A stretch of DNA of 64,000 bases from JAKALD01 sp963817785. GTDB lineage: Bacteria > Pseudomonadota > Gammaproteobacteria > Burkholderiales > SG8-39. The position numbers and the translations under genes were made by a program. Of this stretch, positions 34,664 through 42,737 are shown piece by piece (within the stretch, counting starts at the first letter, position 1; each line of letters begins with the position of its first letter). The notes under the pieces are model-generated. The model was not told the origin of the DNA. It ran no database searches and saw nothing but the letters and a program-made list of their open reading frames with translations. Where the stretch lies: positions 1 through 64,000 of the forward strand of contig CAWFPL010000003.1 in the NCBI GenBank assembly GCA_963817785.1. Reading direction: 5' to 3'.

Positions 34664-36457
34664 ATGCCCGAAGCGCCGCACGCCGGCAGCCGCGAGTTGT
34701 ACCTGCGGCTGCTGTCCTACGTCCGGCCGCACGCCCGGGTGTTCGCGCTCGGGGTGCTGGCGATGGTCGGCTCGGCGCTCACCGAGCCGCTGTTTCCCGC
34801 GCTCATGAAGCCGCTGCTCGACGGCGGCTTCGCCTCCGGCGGCAAGCCCGCGCTCTCGCCGCTGGTGTTCGCCGCGGCGCTGATCGGCATTTTCGTGCTG
34901 CGCGGGGTGCTCACCTTCGCCGCGGCCTACCTGCTCGCCTGGGTGTCGAACCGCGTGGTGCTCGACCTGCGCGCGGCGATGTTCGCGCGCCTGGTGCGCC
35001 TGCCCACCGGCTACTACGACGACCACAGCACCGGCACGCTGCTCTCGCGCGTGGCCTACGACGTCACCGGCGTCACCGGCGCCGCCACCAGCGTGCTCAC
35101 CGTGGCGGTGCGCGACTCGATCGCCACCCTCGGGCTGCTCGGCTGGCTGTTCTACCTCAACTGGAAGCTCACCCTGATCGCGCTCGCCGTCGGCCCGCTG
35201 GTGGTGCTCGCGGTGCGCGCGTTCTCGCGCCGCCTGCGCACCATGGCGCGCGGCGCGCAGCGCGCCATGGGCGAGCTCGCGCACGTGCTCGAAGAAGCGA
35301 TCGTCTCGCACAAGGTGCTCAAGATCTTCGGCGGCCAGGACTACGAGTCGGGCCGCTTCGAGAAGGCGAACCAGCTGCTGCGCCGCTTCAACATGCGCCA
35401 GACCGTGCCGGCGGCGGCCACCGTGCCGATCACCCAGATCCTGGCCTCGTTCGCGGTCGCGATCATCGTCTACATGGCGCTGCGCGAGTCGCTCGCCCAC
35501 CGCACCACGGTGGGCGAGTTCGCCTCCTTCGTCACCGCGATGCTGATGCTGCTCTCGCCGCTGAAGCGCCTGACGGGTATGAACGCGCCGCTGCAGCGCG
35601 GCCTCGCCGCCGCCGACAGCGTGTTCGGCCTGATCGACACCCCGGTCGAGGAAGACCGCGGCAGCTTCGAGCTGCCGCGCGCGCAGGGCTGGATCGTGTA
35701 CGAGGACGTGAGCTTCACCTACCCGAGCCGCACCGAGCCGGCGCTCGCGGAGGTGACGCTCAGCATCCGGCCCGGCGAGACGGTGGCGCTGGTCGGCGGC
35801 TCGGGCGGGGGCAAGACCACCTTCGCCAATCTGCTGCCGCGCTTCTACACCCCCTCGAGCGGCAGGATCCTGCTCGACGGCCGCGACATCCAGGAACTGA
35901 CGCTCGCCAGCCTGCGTGCCAACATCGCGCTGGTGTCGCAGGAGGTGGTGCTGTTCAACGACAGCGTGTACGCCAACATCGCCTACGGCAAGCTCGGCGG
36001 TGCGAGCGAGCGCGAGGTGATCGCGGCCGTCGAGGCCGCGCACGCGGGCGACTTCGTGCGCGACATGCCCGAGGGCCTGAACACCATGATCGGCGAGAGC
36101 GGCGTGCGCCTCTCGGGCGGGCAGCGCCAGCGCCTGGCGATCGCGCGCGCGCTGCTCAAGAACGCGCCGGTGCTGATCCTGGACGAGGCCACTTCGGCGC
36201 TCGACGCCGAGTCCGAGCGCCACGTGCAGGCGGCGCTCGAAGTGCTGATGCGCGGACGCACCACCATCGTCATCGCGCACCGCCTGTCGACCATCGAGGG
36301 CGCCGACCGCATCGTGGTACTCGAGCGCGGGCGCATCGTCGAGGTCGGGCGCCACGCCCAGCTGCTGGCGAAGGACGGCGCCTACGCGCGCCTGTACCGC
36401 AAGCAGTTCGCGGATGCGGATGCGGTGGAGCGGGCGGGCAAGGCCGCCGCCCGATGA
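34664..36457 (+). CDS. msbA: Lipid A export ATP-binding/permease protein MsbA
   Basis: 597 residues, a half-transporter: six transmembrane helices (about 25-320) and a nucleotide-binding domain with Walker A GGSGGGKTT near 380, ABC signature LSGGQRQRLAIARALLKN near 483, Walker B VLILDEATSALD near 508 and the switch His in IVIAHRLSTI. MsbA flips lipid A-core across the inner membrane. The co-located GT9 and GT4 genes support this role over a generic multidrug exporter. The ATG at 34664 was selected from a far longer open frame. Confidence 0.92.
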   Translation: MPEAPHAGSRELYLRLLSYVRPHARVFALGVLAMVGSALTEPLFPALMKPLLDGGFASGGKPALSPLVFAAALIGIFVLRGVLTFAAAYLLAWVSNRVVLDLRAAMFARLVRLPTGYYDDHSTGTLLSRVAYDVTGVTGAATSVLTVAVRDSIATLGLLGWLFYLNWKLTLIALAVGPLVVLAVRAFSRRLRTMARGAQRAMGELAHVLEEAIVSHKVLKIFGGQDYESGRFEKANQLLRRFNMRQTVPAAATVPITQILASFAVAIIVYMALRESLAHRTTVGEFASFVTAMLMLLSPLKRLTGMNAPLQRGLAAADSVFGLIDTPVEEDRGSFELPRAQGWIVYEDVSFTYPSRTEPALAEVTLSIRPGETVALVGGSGGGKTTFANLLPRFYTPSSGRILLDGRDIQELTLASLRANIALVSQEVVLFNDSVYANIAYGKLGGASEREVIAAVEAAHAGDFVRDMPEGLNTMIGESGVRLSGGQRQRLAIARALLKNAPVLILDEATSALDAESERHVQAALEVLMRGRTTIVIAHRLSTIEGADRIVVLERGRIVEVGRHAQLLAKDGAYARLYRKQFADADAVERAGKAAAR

Positions 36458-36490
36458 CCCGGCCGGCGGCGCGAACGGTAAAATGGCACC

Positions 36491-36736
36491 ATGAAATCTA
36501 CGATCGACGCGGCCGGGCGGATCGTCGTTCCCAAGGCGTTGCGCGAGCGGCTGGGTCTGACGGGCGGGCGCGTGATCGACATCCGGGAACGCGAAGGCCG
36601 TCTCGAGATCGAACCCGCCCCGACGCCTATGGCGCTGGCAAAGCGGCGCGGCGGCCGCGTTGCGGTCCCGTCCCGCAAGCTGCCCCCGCTGACTGACGAG
36701 CTGGTACGGGAAACGATCGAGCAGACGCGGCGGTGA
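36491..36736 (+). CDS. AbrB/MazE-type antitoxin
   Basis: 81 residues; the N-terminal swapped-hairpin AbrB domain is clear in MKSTIDAAGRIVVPKALRERLGL, followed by a variable tail. Its stop overlaps the start of a truncated PIN toxin, so this was a vapBC-type pair. It is probably intact though its toxin is not. Confidence 0.85.
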   Translation: MKSTIDAAGRIVVPKALRERLGLTGGRVIDIREREGRLEIEPAPTPMALAKRRGGRVAVPSRKLPPLTDELVRETIEQTRR

Positions 36737-36930
36737 TCGCGGTCGACACCAGCGTCGTCGTGGCTGGTTTCGCTTCCTGGCACGAAGGGCACGCGTCGGC
36801 TGCCGCTGTCCTCGCGCGCAAGCCGCGACTCCCGGCGCATGTCCTGATCGAGAGCTATTCCGTCCTCACCCGCCTGCCGGCGCCGCACCGGGCCGCCGCG
36901 GGCATCGTGGAGGCCTTTCTGGGGAACGCT
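36733..36930 (+). pseudogene. Truncated PIN-domain toxin (VapC)
   Basis: It begins MIAVDTSVVVAGFASWHEGHA, with the first PIN Asp, and continues through HVLIESYSVLTRLP with the conserved Glu. After about residue 66 the similarity stops, and the sequence runs into a partial galE copy. The second half of the PIN domain, including the final acidic residues, is absent. Confidence 0.75.
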
Positions 36931-36984
36931 TCCCGCAAGCGTTGCTGGCACTGCCGGCGCGATCGTTTCGCGCGCATCTCGGTC

Positions 36985-37080
36985 ACCGGCGGCCTGAGCT
37001 ACATCGGGCTCGCGCGCCTGCGTCGAGCTGCTGCAGGCCGGCTACGAGGTGCTGATCGCCGACAACCTCTTGAACGGGAT
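36985..37080 (+). pseudogene. galE 5' fragment (duplicate)
   Basis: About 95 bp match the start of the full galE at 39070: TGGCGGCCTG...TACATCGG, then GAGCTGCTGCAGGCCGGCTA. The matching protein pieces ([23 protein letters not shown]) lie in different frames, so a 1-base shift has occurred. It marks a duplication or recombination end point next to a truncated toxin and an IS remnant. Confidence 0.75.
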
Positions 37081-37215
37081 GCGCATCGCTGCGCTCGCCA
37101 CTGTCGCCGACGAATCCCGGACCATGCTCTCACGCGGGCTCGCTACAGCTCGCACCATTGATGGGTCGGTCATCTCGGCGCTGCCGTTCGCCTTGCAGCA
37201 CATAGTCGTTTCTCC

Positions 37216-37657
37216 GCAAACGCCTGGCCCGGTACGGGATTGGGAAGCTCTCAAGACGATCGACTTGAAGGTGCGCCCGATCCACCACCGCACCGCCGAT
37301 CGCGTGCGAGCGCACATCCTGCTGTGCATGCTGGCCTACTACGTCGAGTGGCACATGCGCGAGGCTTGGCGCGAATTGATGTTCGCCGACGCCGATCAGC
37401 AGGCCAAGCTCACGCGCGATCCGGTGGCCCCGGCTAAGCGCTCGGCCGCCGCATTGGCCACAGTCGCCACCCACACACTCGACGACGGCACGCCGGCCCA
37501 CAGCTTCGCCAGCCTGCTCGAAGACCTGTCCACCGTCGTGCGCAACACCTGCCGCACCCCCCAGGCCGGCAAGCACGCTCCAACCTTCGAGATCCTCACC
37601 GTGCCCAGTGCCAAGCAGCGCCGCGCCCTCGATCTGATCGCCCAGATCCACGCGTAG
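37216..37657 (+). pseudogene. C-terminal fragment of an IS4/IS1634-type transposase
   Basis: About 145 residues match the end of a DDE transposase of the IS1634 type: the run LKTIDLKVRPIHHRTADRV, then RAHILLCMLAYYVEWHM and EAWRELMFADAD are characteristic. The catalytic DDE part is missing upstream, where the galE fragment joins. No terminal repeats were found, so this is a dead remnant. Confidence 0.75.
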
Positions 37658-37737
37658 ACAGAAGCGCGAACCCCAACATCACGCCAACTCCGCGTGATCA
37701 AACGAAAAACTCGCCTCGGCGCCGCAGGAACTTCGGT

Positions 37738-38883
37738 TTAGTCGAGCTTCCCGACGATTGCCCGCCAGCCGAGCGCGCGCACGCGCGCCGCAAGCGGGAA
37801 GGCGTCACTGCCCGCATGAATCACGGTGAGCGAATCGAGCTTCAGGTCGGCAAGCGCGGAGCGCATCGAAGGGGTGAGCACGGGCGCGCTCGTGCGCTTG
37901 ATTTCGAAGCCGAGACGCCGGCGGCCCCTCGCGATCAGCAAGTCAAGCTCCGCGCCGGTGTGGGTGCGCCAGAAATAGCATTCCTCCGGCCTCGCATCCA
38001 GCTGCTGCGTGATCTGGTCGATGATGAAGCCCTCCCAGGACGCGCCGAGCCTCGGATAGACATCCAGATCGCGCTGCCTGGGCAGGTCGAGGAGCGCATG
38101 CAGCAAACCGGAATCCCTGATATAGAGTTTGGGCGCGCGCACCTGCCGTTTGCCGATGTTCTCGTGCCACGGCTTGAGCTGGCGCACGACCAGTGCGTCG
38201 GAGAGCCGGTCGAGGTAGCCGCGCACCGTGGTGTCGGCGACGCCGAACGAGCGTCCGAATTCCGAGGCGTTCCAGAGCTGTCCGTGGTGGTGCGCCAGCA
38301 TGGTCCAGAAGCGCCGCATGGTGCCGGCGGCGATGTGGACGCCGAGCATCGGCAGGTCGCGCTCCAGGAACGTGCGCAGGAATTCCCGGCGCCACTGCAT
38401 GCTTGCGGCGTCGCTGCGCGCGAGGAATGAACGCGGGAACCCTCCCCGCAGCCACAATCGATCCGCCAGCGACGCGCCGACCTCGCGCAACGACAAGCCC
38501 GGCAACTCGTAGTAGGCGATGCGGCCGGCAAGCGACTCCGAGCTTTGCCGCAAGAGCGCCGGGGCTGCGCTGCCCAGCAGCAGGAATCGCGCCCGGCGGG
38601 GGCGCCGGTCGGCGAGCACACGCAGCACCGGAAACAACTCGGGCCGCCGCTGGATCTCGTCGAGGACGACGATGCCGGAAAGATCCTGCAGCGCGAGCAT
38701 CGGGTCGGCGAGGCGCGCGAGATCGGCCGGATTTTCCAGATCGAAGCGGATGGCGGAAGGCCCGCGCAGCCAGGCCCGGGCAAGCGTGGATTTGCCGACC
38801 TGGCGGGCACCGAGCACGGCGACCACGGGGAAGCGTCCGAGCAGACGTCCGATGGCGTCGAGGTGATGCTCGCGGGCGATCAC
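37738..38883 (-). CDS. AAA+ ATPase with DUF4143 C-terminal domain
   Basis: 381 residues from a GTG at 38883. Walker A is VLGARQVGKSTLARAWL near residue 22 and Walker B is GIVVLDEIQRRPELF near 75. The C-terminal half carries the DUF4143 region (TFLERDLPMLGV...) and a PD-(D/E)XK-like pocket ending GAELDLLIARGRRRLGFEIKRT (D...E-x-K). Such ATPases are common in bacteria and archaea but poorly understood; some are toxin- or defence-associated. A 15-bp perfect inverted repeat precedes it. Confidence 0.85.
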   Translation of the reverse strand: MIAREHHLDAIGRLLGRFPVVAVLGARQVGKSTLARAWLRGPSAIRFDLENPADLARLADPMLALQDLSGIVVLDEIQRRPELFPVLRVLADRRPRRARFLLLGSAAPALLRQSSESLAGRIAYYELPGLSLREVGASLADRLWLRGGFPRSFLARSDAASMQWRREFLRTFLERDLPMLGVHIAAGTMRRFWTMLAHHHGQLWNASEFGRSFGVADTTVRGYLDRLSDALVVRQLKPWHENIGKRQVRAPKLYIRDSGLLHALLDLPRQRDLDVYPRLGASWEGFIIDQITQQLDARPEECYFWRTHTGAELDLLIARGRRRLGFEIKRTSAPVLTPSMRSALADLKLDSLTVIHAGSDAFPLAARVRALGWRAIVGKLD

Positions 38884-38895
38884 GGTCCCGGACGA

Positions 38896-38936
38896 TACCA
38901 CGAAATCTCGGTCTTCAACAGCGAGATTTCGTGGTA
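38896..38936. repeat. Inverted repeat upstream of the DUF4143 ATPase gene
   Basis: Arms of 15 bp (TACCACGAAATCTCG at 38896-38910 and its perfect complement at 38922-38936) flank an 11-base spacer, just 13 bp upstream of the GTG. This is a good position for an operator that controls the ATPase gene, or for a structured 5' leader. Confidence 0.7.
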
Positions 38937-39069
38937 GTCGGAGGGCACCCGCCGCATCGTGCCGGTTCGGGAGCCCACTCGGCATCCGACCGGGCGCGCG
39001 GGGTGCACGAGGGCGGATCGCGGCCTCCGGCGGCGTGCCGGGGCGTGCGGTAGCATTCGCATACCTCCT

Positions 39070-40089
39070 ATGACCACCACCGTCCTCGTCACCGGCGGCC
39101 TGGGCTACATCGGCTCGCACACCTGCGTGGAGCTGCTGCAGGCCGGCTACGAAGCCGTGATTGTCGACAACCTCTCTAACAGCAAGCGCTCGGTGCTCGG
39201 GCGCATCGAAGCGCTCGGGGGGCGGACAGTGCCCTTCGAGGCGCTCGACCTGCGCGACCGGGGCGCGCTGGAGCGGCTCTTCGCGCGGCACCGCTTCTGC
39301 GCGGTTCTGCACTTCGCGGGGCTTAAGGCGGTCGGCGAGTCGGTCGCCAAGCCGCTCGCCTACTACGACAACAACGTCGGCGGCGCGATCGCGCTGCTCG
39401 AGGCGGTGGTGGCGCACCGGGTGCCGAACTTCGTGTTCAGCTCATCGGCCACGGTGTACGGCGCGCCGCGGCGCCTGCCGCTCGCCGAGGATCATCCGCT
39501 GCAGGCGGTGAATCCGTACGGGCAGACCAAGCAGATGGTCGAGGCGATCCTGCTCGACACGGCGGCGGCGGAGCCGTGGCTGCGGCACGCCACGCTGCGC
39601 TACTTCAATCCGGTGGGCGCGCATCGCTCCGGCCGGATCGGGGAAGATCCCGTCGGGGTGCCGAACAACCTGATGCCCTACGTCTCGCAGGTGGCGGCCG
39701 GCCGCAGGCCGCGGCTGCGCATCTACGGCGCCGACTACGACACGCCGGACGGGACCGGCGTGCGCGACTACATCCACGTCATGGACCTCGCCGCCGGCCA
39801 CGTCGCCGCGCTGCGCTACCTCGAAGGCGCGCGGCGCTCGATCACGGTGAACCTCGGCACAGGGCGCGGCTACTCGGTGCTGGAAATGGTGCGCGCGTTC
39901 GAAGCCGCGAGCGGCGTGCCCGTCCCCTACGAAATCGTCGAGCGCAGGCCCGGCGACGTGGCGGCGTGCTACGCCGATGCCTCGCTCGCCGCGCGCGAGC
40001 TGGGCTGGCGCGCGACGCGGGGGCTGGAAGACATGTGCCGCGACGCGTGGCGCTGGCAGTCGCAGAACCCGGAAGGATTTCCGGACTGA
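39070..40089 (+). CDS. galE: UDP-glucose 4-epimerase
   Basis: 339 residues of the extended SDR type. NAD-binding [11 protein letters not shown] lies at the N-terminus, the catalytic pair is in SSSATVYG and NPYGQTK (Tyr-x3-Lys), and the C-terminal region includes [13 protein letters not shown]. It interconverts UDP-glucose and UDP-galactose for glycan synthesis. A duplicate of its first 95 bp lies 2 kb upstream. It is followed directly by a broken manC, suggesting a former sugar-nucleotide operon. Confidence 0.94.
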   Translation: MTTTVLVTGGLGYIGSHTCVELLQAGYEAVIVDNLSNSKRSVLGRIEALGGRTVPFEALDLRDRGALERLFARHRFCAVLHFAGLKAVGESVAKPLAYYDNNVGGAIALLEAVVAHRVPNFVFSSSATVYGAPRRLPLAEDHPLQAVNPYGQTKQMVEAILLDTAAAEPWLRHATLRYFNPVGAHRSGRIGEDPVGVPNNLMPYVSQVAAGRRPRLRIYGADYDTPDGTGVRDYIHVMDLAAGHVAALRYLEGARRSITVNLGTGRGYSVLEMVRAFEAASGVPVPYEIVERRPGDVAACYADASLAARELGWRATRGLEDMCRDAWRWQSQNPEGFPD

Positions 40090-40153
40090 GGGACAACGCC
40101 GCTGCGCAGGCGGCCTCTACAATAGCCTCCTTCCTTTCGCATCGAGCCCGCGC

Positions 40154-40545
40154 GTGCCCCCTTCACTCGTTCCGGTGATCCTGTGCGGCGGCAGCGGCAC
40201 CCGGCTGTGGCCGCTGTCGCGCAAGCTGCTGCCGAAGCAGTTTCTGCCCTCATCACCGAGCACAGCCTGCTCCAGGACACCGCGTTGCGGCTCGCGGCGC
40301 TCGAGGACGGTGCGCCCCCCGTCCTGATCGGCAACCACGAGCACCGCTTCCTGATCGCCGAGCAGATGCAGCAAATCGGCGTCGCGCCGGGCGCGCTGCT
40401 GCTCGAGCCGATGGGCCGGAACACCGCGCCCGCGGTGGCGGTCGCGGCGCTCGTCGCCGAGATGGTGCGCGAGGACCTCAAGCTCGCCGAGCGCGACGAC
40501 CTGGCCAGGCGCCACGGGCACCGGGTGTTCGAAGGAAGGGAATAG
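40154..40545 (+). pseudogene. Truncated, frameshifted mannose-1-phosphate guanylyltransferase
   Basis: The start [20 protein letters not shown] is the nucleotidyltransferase signature of ManC/CpsB. The frame then shifts near 40245, where PKQFLP is followed in another frame by [14 protein letters not shown], and the match continues to LLEPMGRNTAPAVAVAAL near 40455. The rest (over two thirds of the usual length) is replaced by unrelated sequence. GDP-mannose synthesis from this copy is not possible. Confidence 0.82.
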
Positions 40546-40553
40546 GCCGATCC

Positions 40554-40643
40554 ATGCCCACGGCGCTGCGCAAGGGGCGATATCGGTTCTTCTTCTACGC
40601 GGGCGATCGGAACGAGCCGGTGCACGTGCACGTCGAACTCGGA
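40554..40643 (+). pseudogene. DUF4160 fragment
   Basis: The first 30 residues (MPTALRKGRYRFFFYAGDRN, then EPVHVHVE) match the N-terminus of DUF4160 proteins, which occur with DUF2442 in TA-like pairs. After the HVHVE motif the frame continues into low-complexity Arg/Pro/Ala-rich sequence with no similarity, so only a stub remains. Confidence 0.6.
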
Positions 40644-40766
40644 TCCCCTTCCGTCCGCGGGCCCGCGAGTCGCGCGCCGCCGCGCGACAGCCTCCCTTCG
40701 GGGAGCCGAGCGGCCCGCGGAGGCGAGCGTCACCCTCGGGGCGCGGCTCGCCGCGGCGCGGGTCCG

Positions 40767-41032
40767 TGCACGCCGACGACACGGCCGAAGCCTGCGTGCA
40801 CCTTGTCGAACAGCCCGACGACCGGCTCGCACCCCGCTCGCTGCCGCGCAGCCGCCGCTGGCCGACGCCGCTGCTGCGGCGACCTGACGATCGCATGCTT
40901 CTCGCGCTCGCGGCGGCGGGCAAGGCGGACGCGCTCGTGACCGGTGATGCGGATCTCCTTGCCGTCAAGCGCCGCCTGCGAGGAACCCGCGTCCTGACTC
41001 CGGCCGAATTCGCCGACTGGCTCGGGGAGTAG
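40767..41032 (+). pseudogene. Chimeric remnant: epimerase-like piece joined to PIN-toxin C-terminus
   Basis: The open frame starts with VHADDTAEACVHLVEQPDD, resembling the C-terminal region of GDP-fucose synthase-like epimerases (HVDDLADACVFLME). From about 40884 it becomes the C-terminal half of a PIN toxin: DDRMLLALAAAGKADALVTG, then DADLLAVKRR and VLTPAEFADWL. The two pieces do not belong together, so this is gene debris. The epimerase match is short and tentative; the PIN match is good. Confidence 0.55.
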
Positions 41033-41046
41033 GTGCGGCGCGCTCC

Positions 41047-41112
41047 GGCGTGCCGGTGAAGAAGGGCGACGTGGTGTGGGACGAGCCGGAGAAGTGGACG
41101 CCGTGCCTGTGA
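41047..41112 (+). repeat. ORF-tail repeat, copy A
   Basis: Encodes GVPVKKGDVVWDEPEKWTPC-L followed by a stop. Near-identical to copies B and D and related to C. It immediately follows the PIN remnant. The downstream bases CGAGGCTTGCGC are shared with copy D. Confidence 0.85.
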
Positions 41113-41204
41113 AGCCGGTGTAGCGTTCGAGGCTTGCGCCTGTGTTAGCAGTCCGTCGAGTGCCGCGCTAGACTATCCATGCTGACGATTGACGGGAGCC
41201 GGAC

Positions 41205-41441
41205 ATGGCGGACGACGTGGCAGACATCGAGGCGAAAATCCGCGCGCTCAGCGCTGAGGAAAGAGCCGAGCTGATCCGTGCGCTCATTGCGGACATGGAT
41301 GGCGCCGAAGGCGAAGGTGTCGAACAAGCTTGGTTGGCAGAAGCCGAGAGGCGCCATCGCGAGCTCATCGACGGCAAGGTCCAAGGCATTCCCGGGGAAC
41401 GCGTTTTCGAGAACCTGCGCTCTCGTCTGAAGCGGCGATGA
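41205..41441 (+). CDS. Addiction-module component (antitoxin, ParD-like)
   Basis: 78 residues of the short addiction-module protein family: an N-terminal helix DIEAKIRALSAEERAELIRA, then an acidic middle and the AWLAEAERRHRELIDGKV motif. Such proteins neutralise a ParE/RelE toxin. Its stop overlaps the ATG of the toxin gene by four bases. Confidence 0.85.
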   Translation: MADDVADIEAKIRALSAEERAELIRALIADMDGAEGEGVEQAWLAEAERRHRELIDGKVQGIPGERVFENLRSRLKRR

Positions 41442-41728
41442 AGCTGGAGTTCCATCCGCAAGCGGAGCTGGAACTCTTGGAAGCCGCCATTCACTACGAA
41501 ACAGAGGTCCGTGGCCTTGGCGAGCGGTTCGGAACCGAGGTTGGGCGGGTCACCGAGTTTCTGCTGAAGTATCCGAACATCGGCACCGAGATCGGCTCCG
41601 GTCGGCGAAGGTTCTCGTTGCATCGATTTCCCTTCACCCTGATATACGCGGCTTTGCCGGAAGTGCTGCATGTTTTGGCCGTTGCGCATGATCGCCGCCG
41701 ACCGGGCTACTGGCGGTCGCGAAGATAA
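41438..41728 (+). CDS. RelE/ParE-family toxin
   Basis: 96 residues: FHPQAELELLEAAIHYETEV, then a beta-sheet core RRFSLHRFPFTLIYAAL and the C-terminal VLAVAHDRRRPGYW, the standard ParE/RelE layout. It is coupled to the antitoxin by an ATGA overlap and looks complete. Whether it attacks gyrase (ParE) or mRNA (RelE) is not evident. Confidence 0.87.
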   Translation: MKLEFHPQAELELLEAAIHYETEVRGLGERFGTEVGRVTEFLLKYPNIGTEIGSGRRRFSLHRFPFTLIYAALPEVLHVLAVAHDRRRPGYWRSRR

Positions 41729-41772
41729 CCGCTTGCAGCGGACGCACCGAGCGACGCGACCAACCGTACGGG

Positions 41773-41860
41773 GCATTACGGCGAGGAAGTCGCGGGGGTG
41801 CCGTTGAAGAAAGGCGACGTGCTGTGGGACCAGCCGGAGAAGTGGACGCCGTGCCTGTAG
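41773..41860 (+). repeat. ORF-tail repeat, copy B
   Basis: Encodes HYGEEVAGVPLKKGDVLWDQ then PEKWTPCL and a stop; nearly identical to copy D over its whole length, including HYGEEVAG. It follows the RelE/ParE toxin gene with no start of its own. Confidence 0.85.
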
Positions 41861-41951
41861 GGCGATCGCGCGCCGTCGAGCACGGAGGAGAGCGTGTGTC
41901 GGCGCGACCCGAAGGGGTAAGATTCGTGCAGGTATTTCCAGGGGCTGGGTC

Positions 41952-42173
41952 ATGAAGCGCTCGTCCGTTATCCACTCCGACCCGGATATTCTGGGGGGGA
42001 ACCCCGGTGTTCGTCGGCACCCGCGTCCCCCTTCAGGCGCTGATCGATTATCTGGAAGGGGGCACACGCTGGAGCAGTTTCTGGCCGATTTCCCGACCGT
42101 GCCCCGGGATCTGGCGATCGCGGCGCTCGAGCGGGCGAAGGAGCACCTGATTTCGGATGCGCGTGCTGCTTGA
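41952..42173 (+). pseudogene. DUF433 antitoxin with two compensating indels
   Basis: The frame starts MKRSSVIHSDPDILGGN and ends HTLEQFLADFPTVPRDLAIA as DUF433 should, but the middle (about 20 residues) reads in the wrong frame. A G7 run near 41993 has one base too many and a G5 run near 42059 one too few; in the shifted frame the expected TPVFVGTRVPLQALIDYLEG is present. Either the two changes are real or they are homopolymer errors in the assembly. Confidence 0.75.
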
Positions 42174-42301
42174 CGAGTGCGTGCCGAGAGGCCTGCGGGA
42201 CCTGCTTCCCGGCCACGACGTCATGACCGAGATGCGCGTCAAGCCGCGTCCTTCAGGGCGGGGAAGGAAAGCGCGGAGGCGGTAGGCGTGCTTTGAGCCG
42301 G

Positions 42302-42715
42302 TTAGTCTGGCGTGTGCTGCTGTTCGATGTACTGGCGCACGATGCTGATGGGAGCGCCGCCGCACGAAACGGCGAAGTAGGACGGCGACCACAGCACGCC
42401 TTTCCAGTACCGCTTGCGGATGTCGGGACGCTGCTTGCGCAGCAGACGGCTGGAGACGCCCTTGAGACTGTTCACGAGCGAAGAGATACAGACCTTGGGT
42501 GGGTACTCCACCAGCAGGTGCACATGGTCGTCCTCGCCGTCCATCTCGAGCAGTGTGGACTCGAAGTCCGCGCAGACGCTGGCGAAGATGCCGCGCAGGG
42601 CATCGATGGCCGGGCCATCGAATACCCGGCGGCGATACTTTGCCACGAAGACCAAGTGGACGTGCATCTTGAAAACACAGTGTCTTCCGTGCCGAATGTC
42701 GTTGTCCTCGCTCAT
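42302..42715 (-). CDS. tnpA: Y1 (HUH) transposase TnpA, copy 2
   Basis: 137 residues, identical to copy 1 except for the third residue region (MSEDND). It retains the HUH motif DDHVHLLVEYPP and the nucleophile Tyr in VRQYIEQQ. It is divergent from tnpB with 22 bp between the two starts, which includes the promoter region for both. Confidence 0.92.
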   Translation of the reverse strand: MSEDNDIRHGRHCVFKMHVHLVFVAKYRRRVFDGPAIDALRGIFASVCADFESTLLEMDGEDDHVHLLVEYPPKVCISSLVNSLKGVSSRLLRKQRPDIRKRYWKGVLWSPSYFAVSCGGAPISIVRQYIEQQHTPD

Positions 42716-42737
42716 AGGCCAAGAGTATCATGAGGCC

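Noticed and set aside
41168..42067. 300-codon minus-strand open frame opposite the addiction module and tail repeat B
   Set aside because: Overlaps two genes with clear TA features on the other strand and contains the antisense of the tail repeat; no domain.
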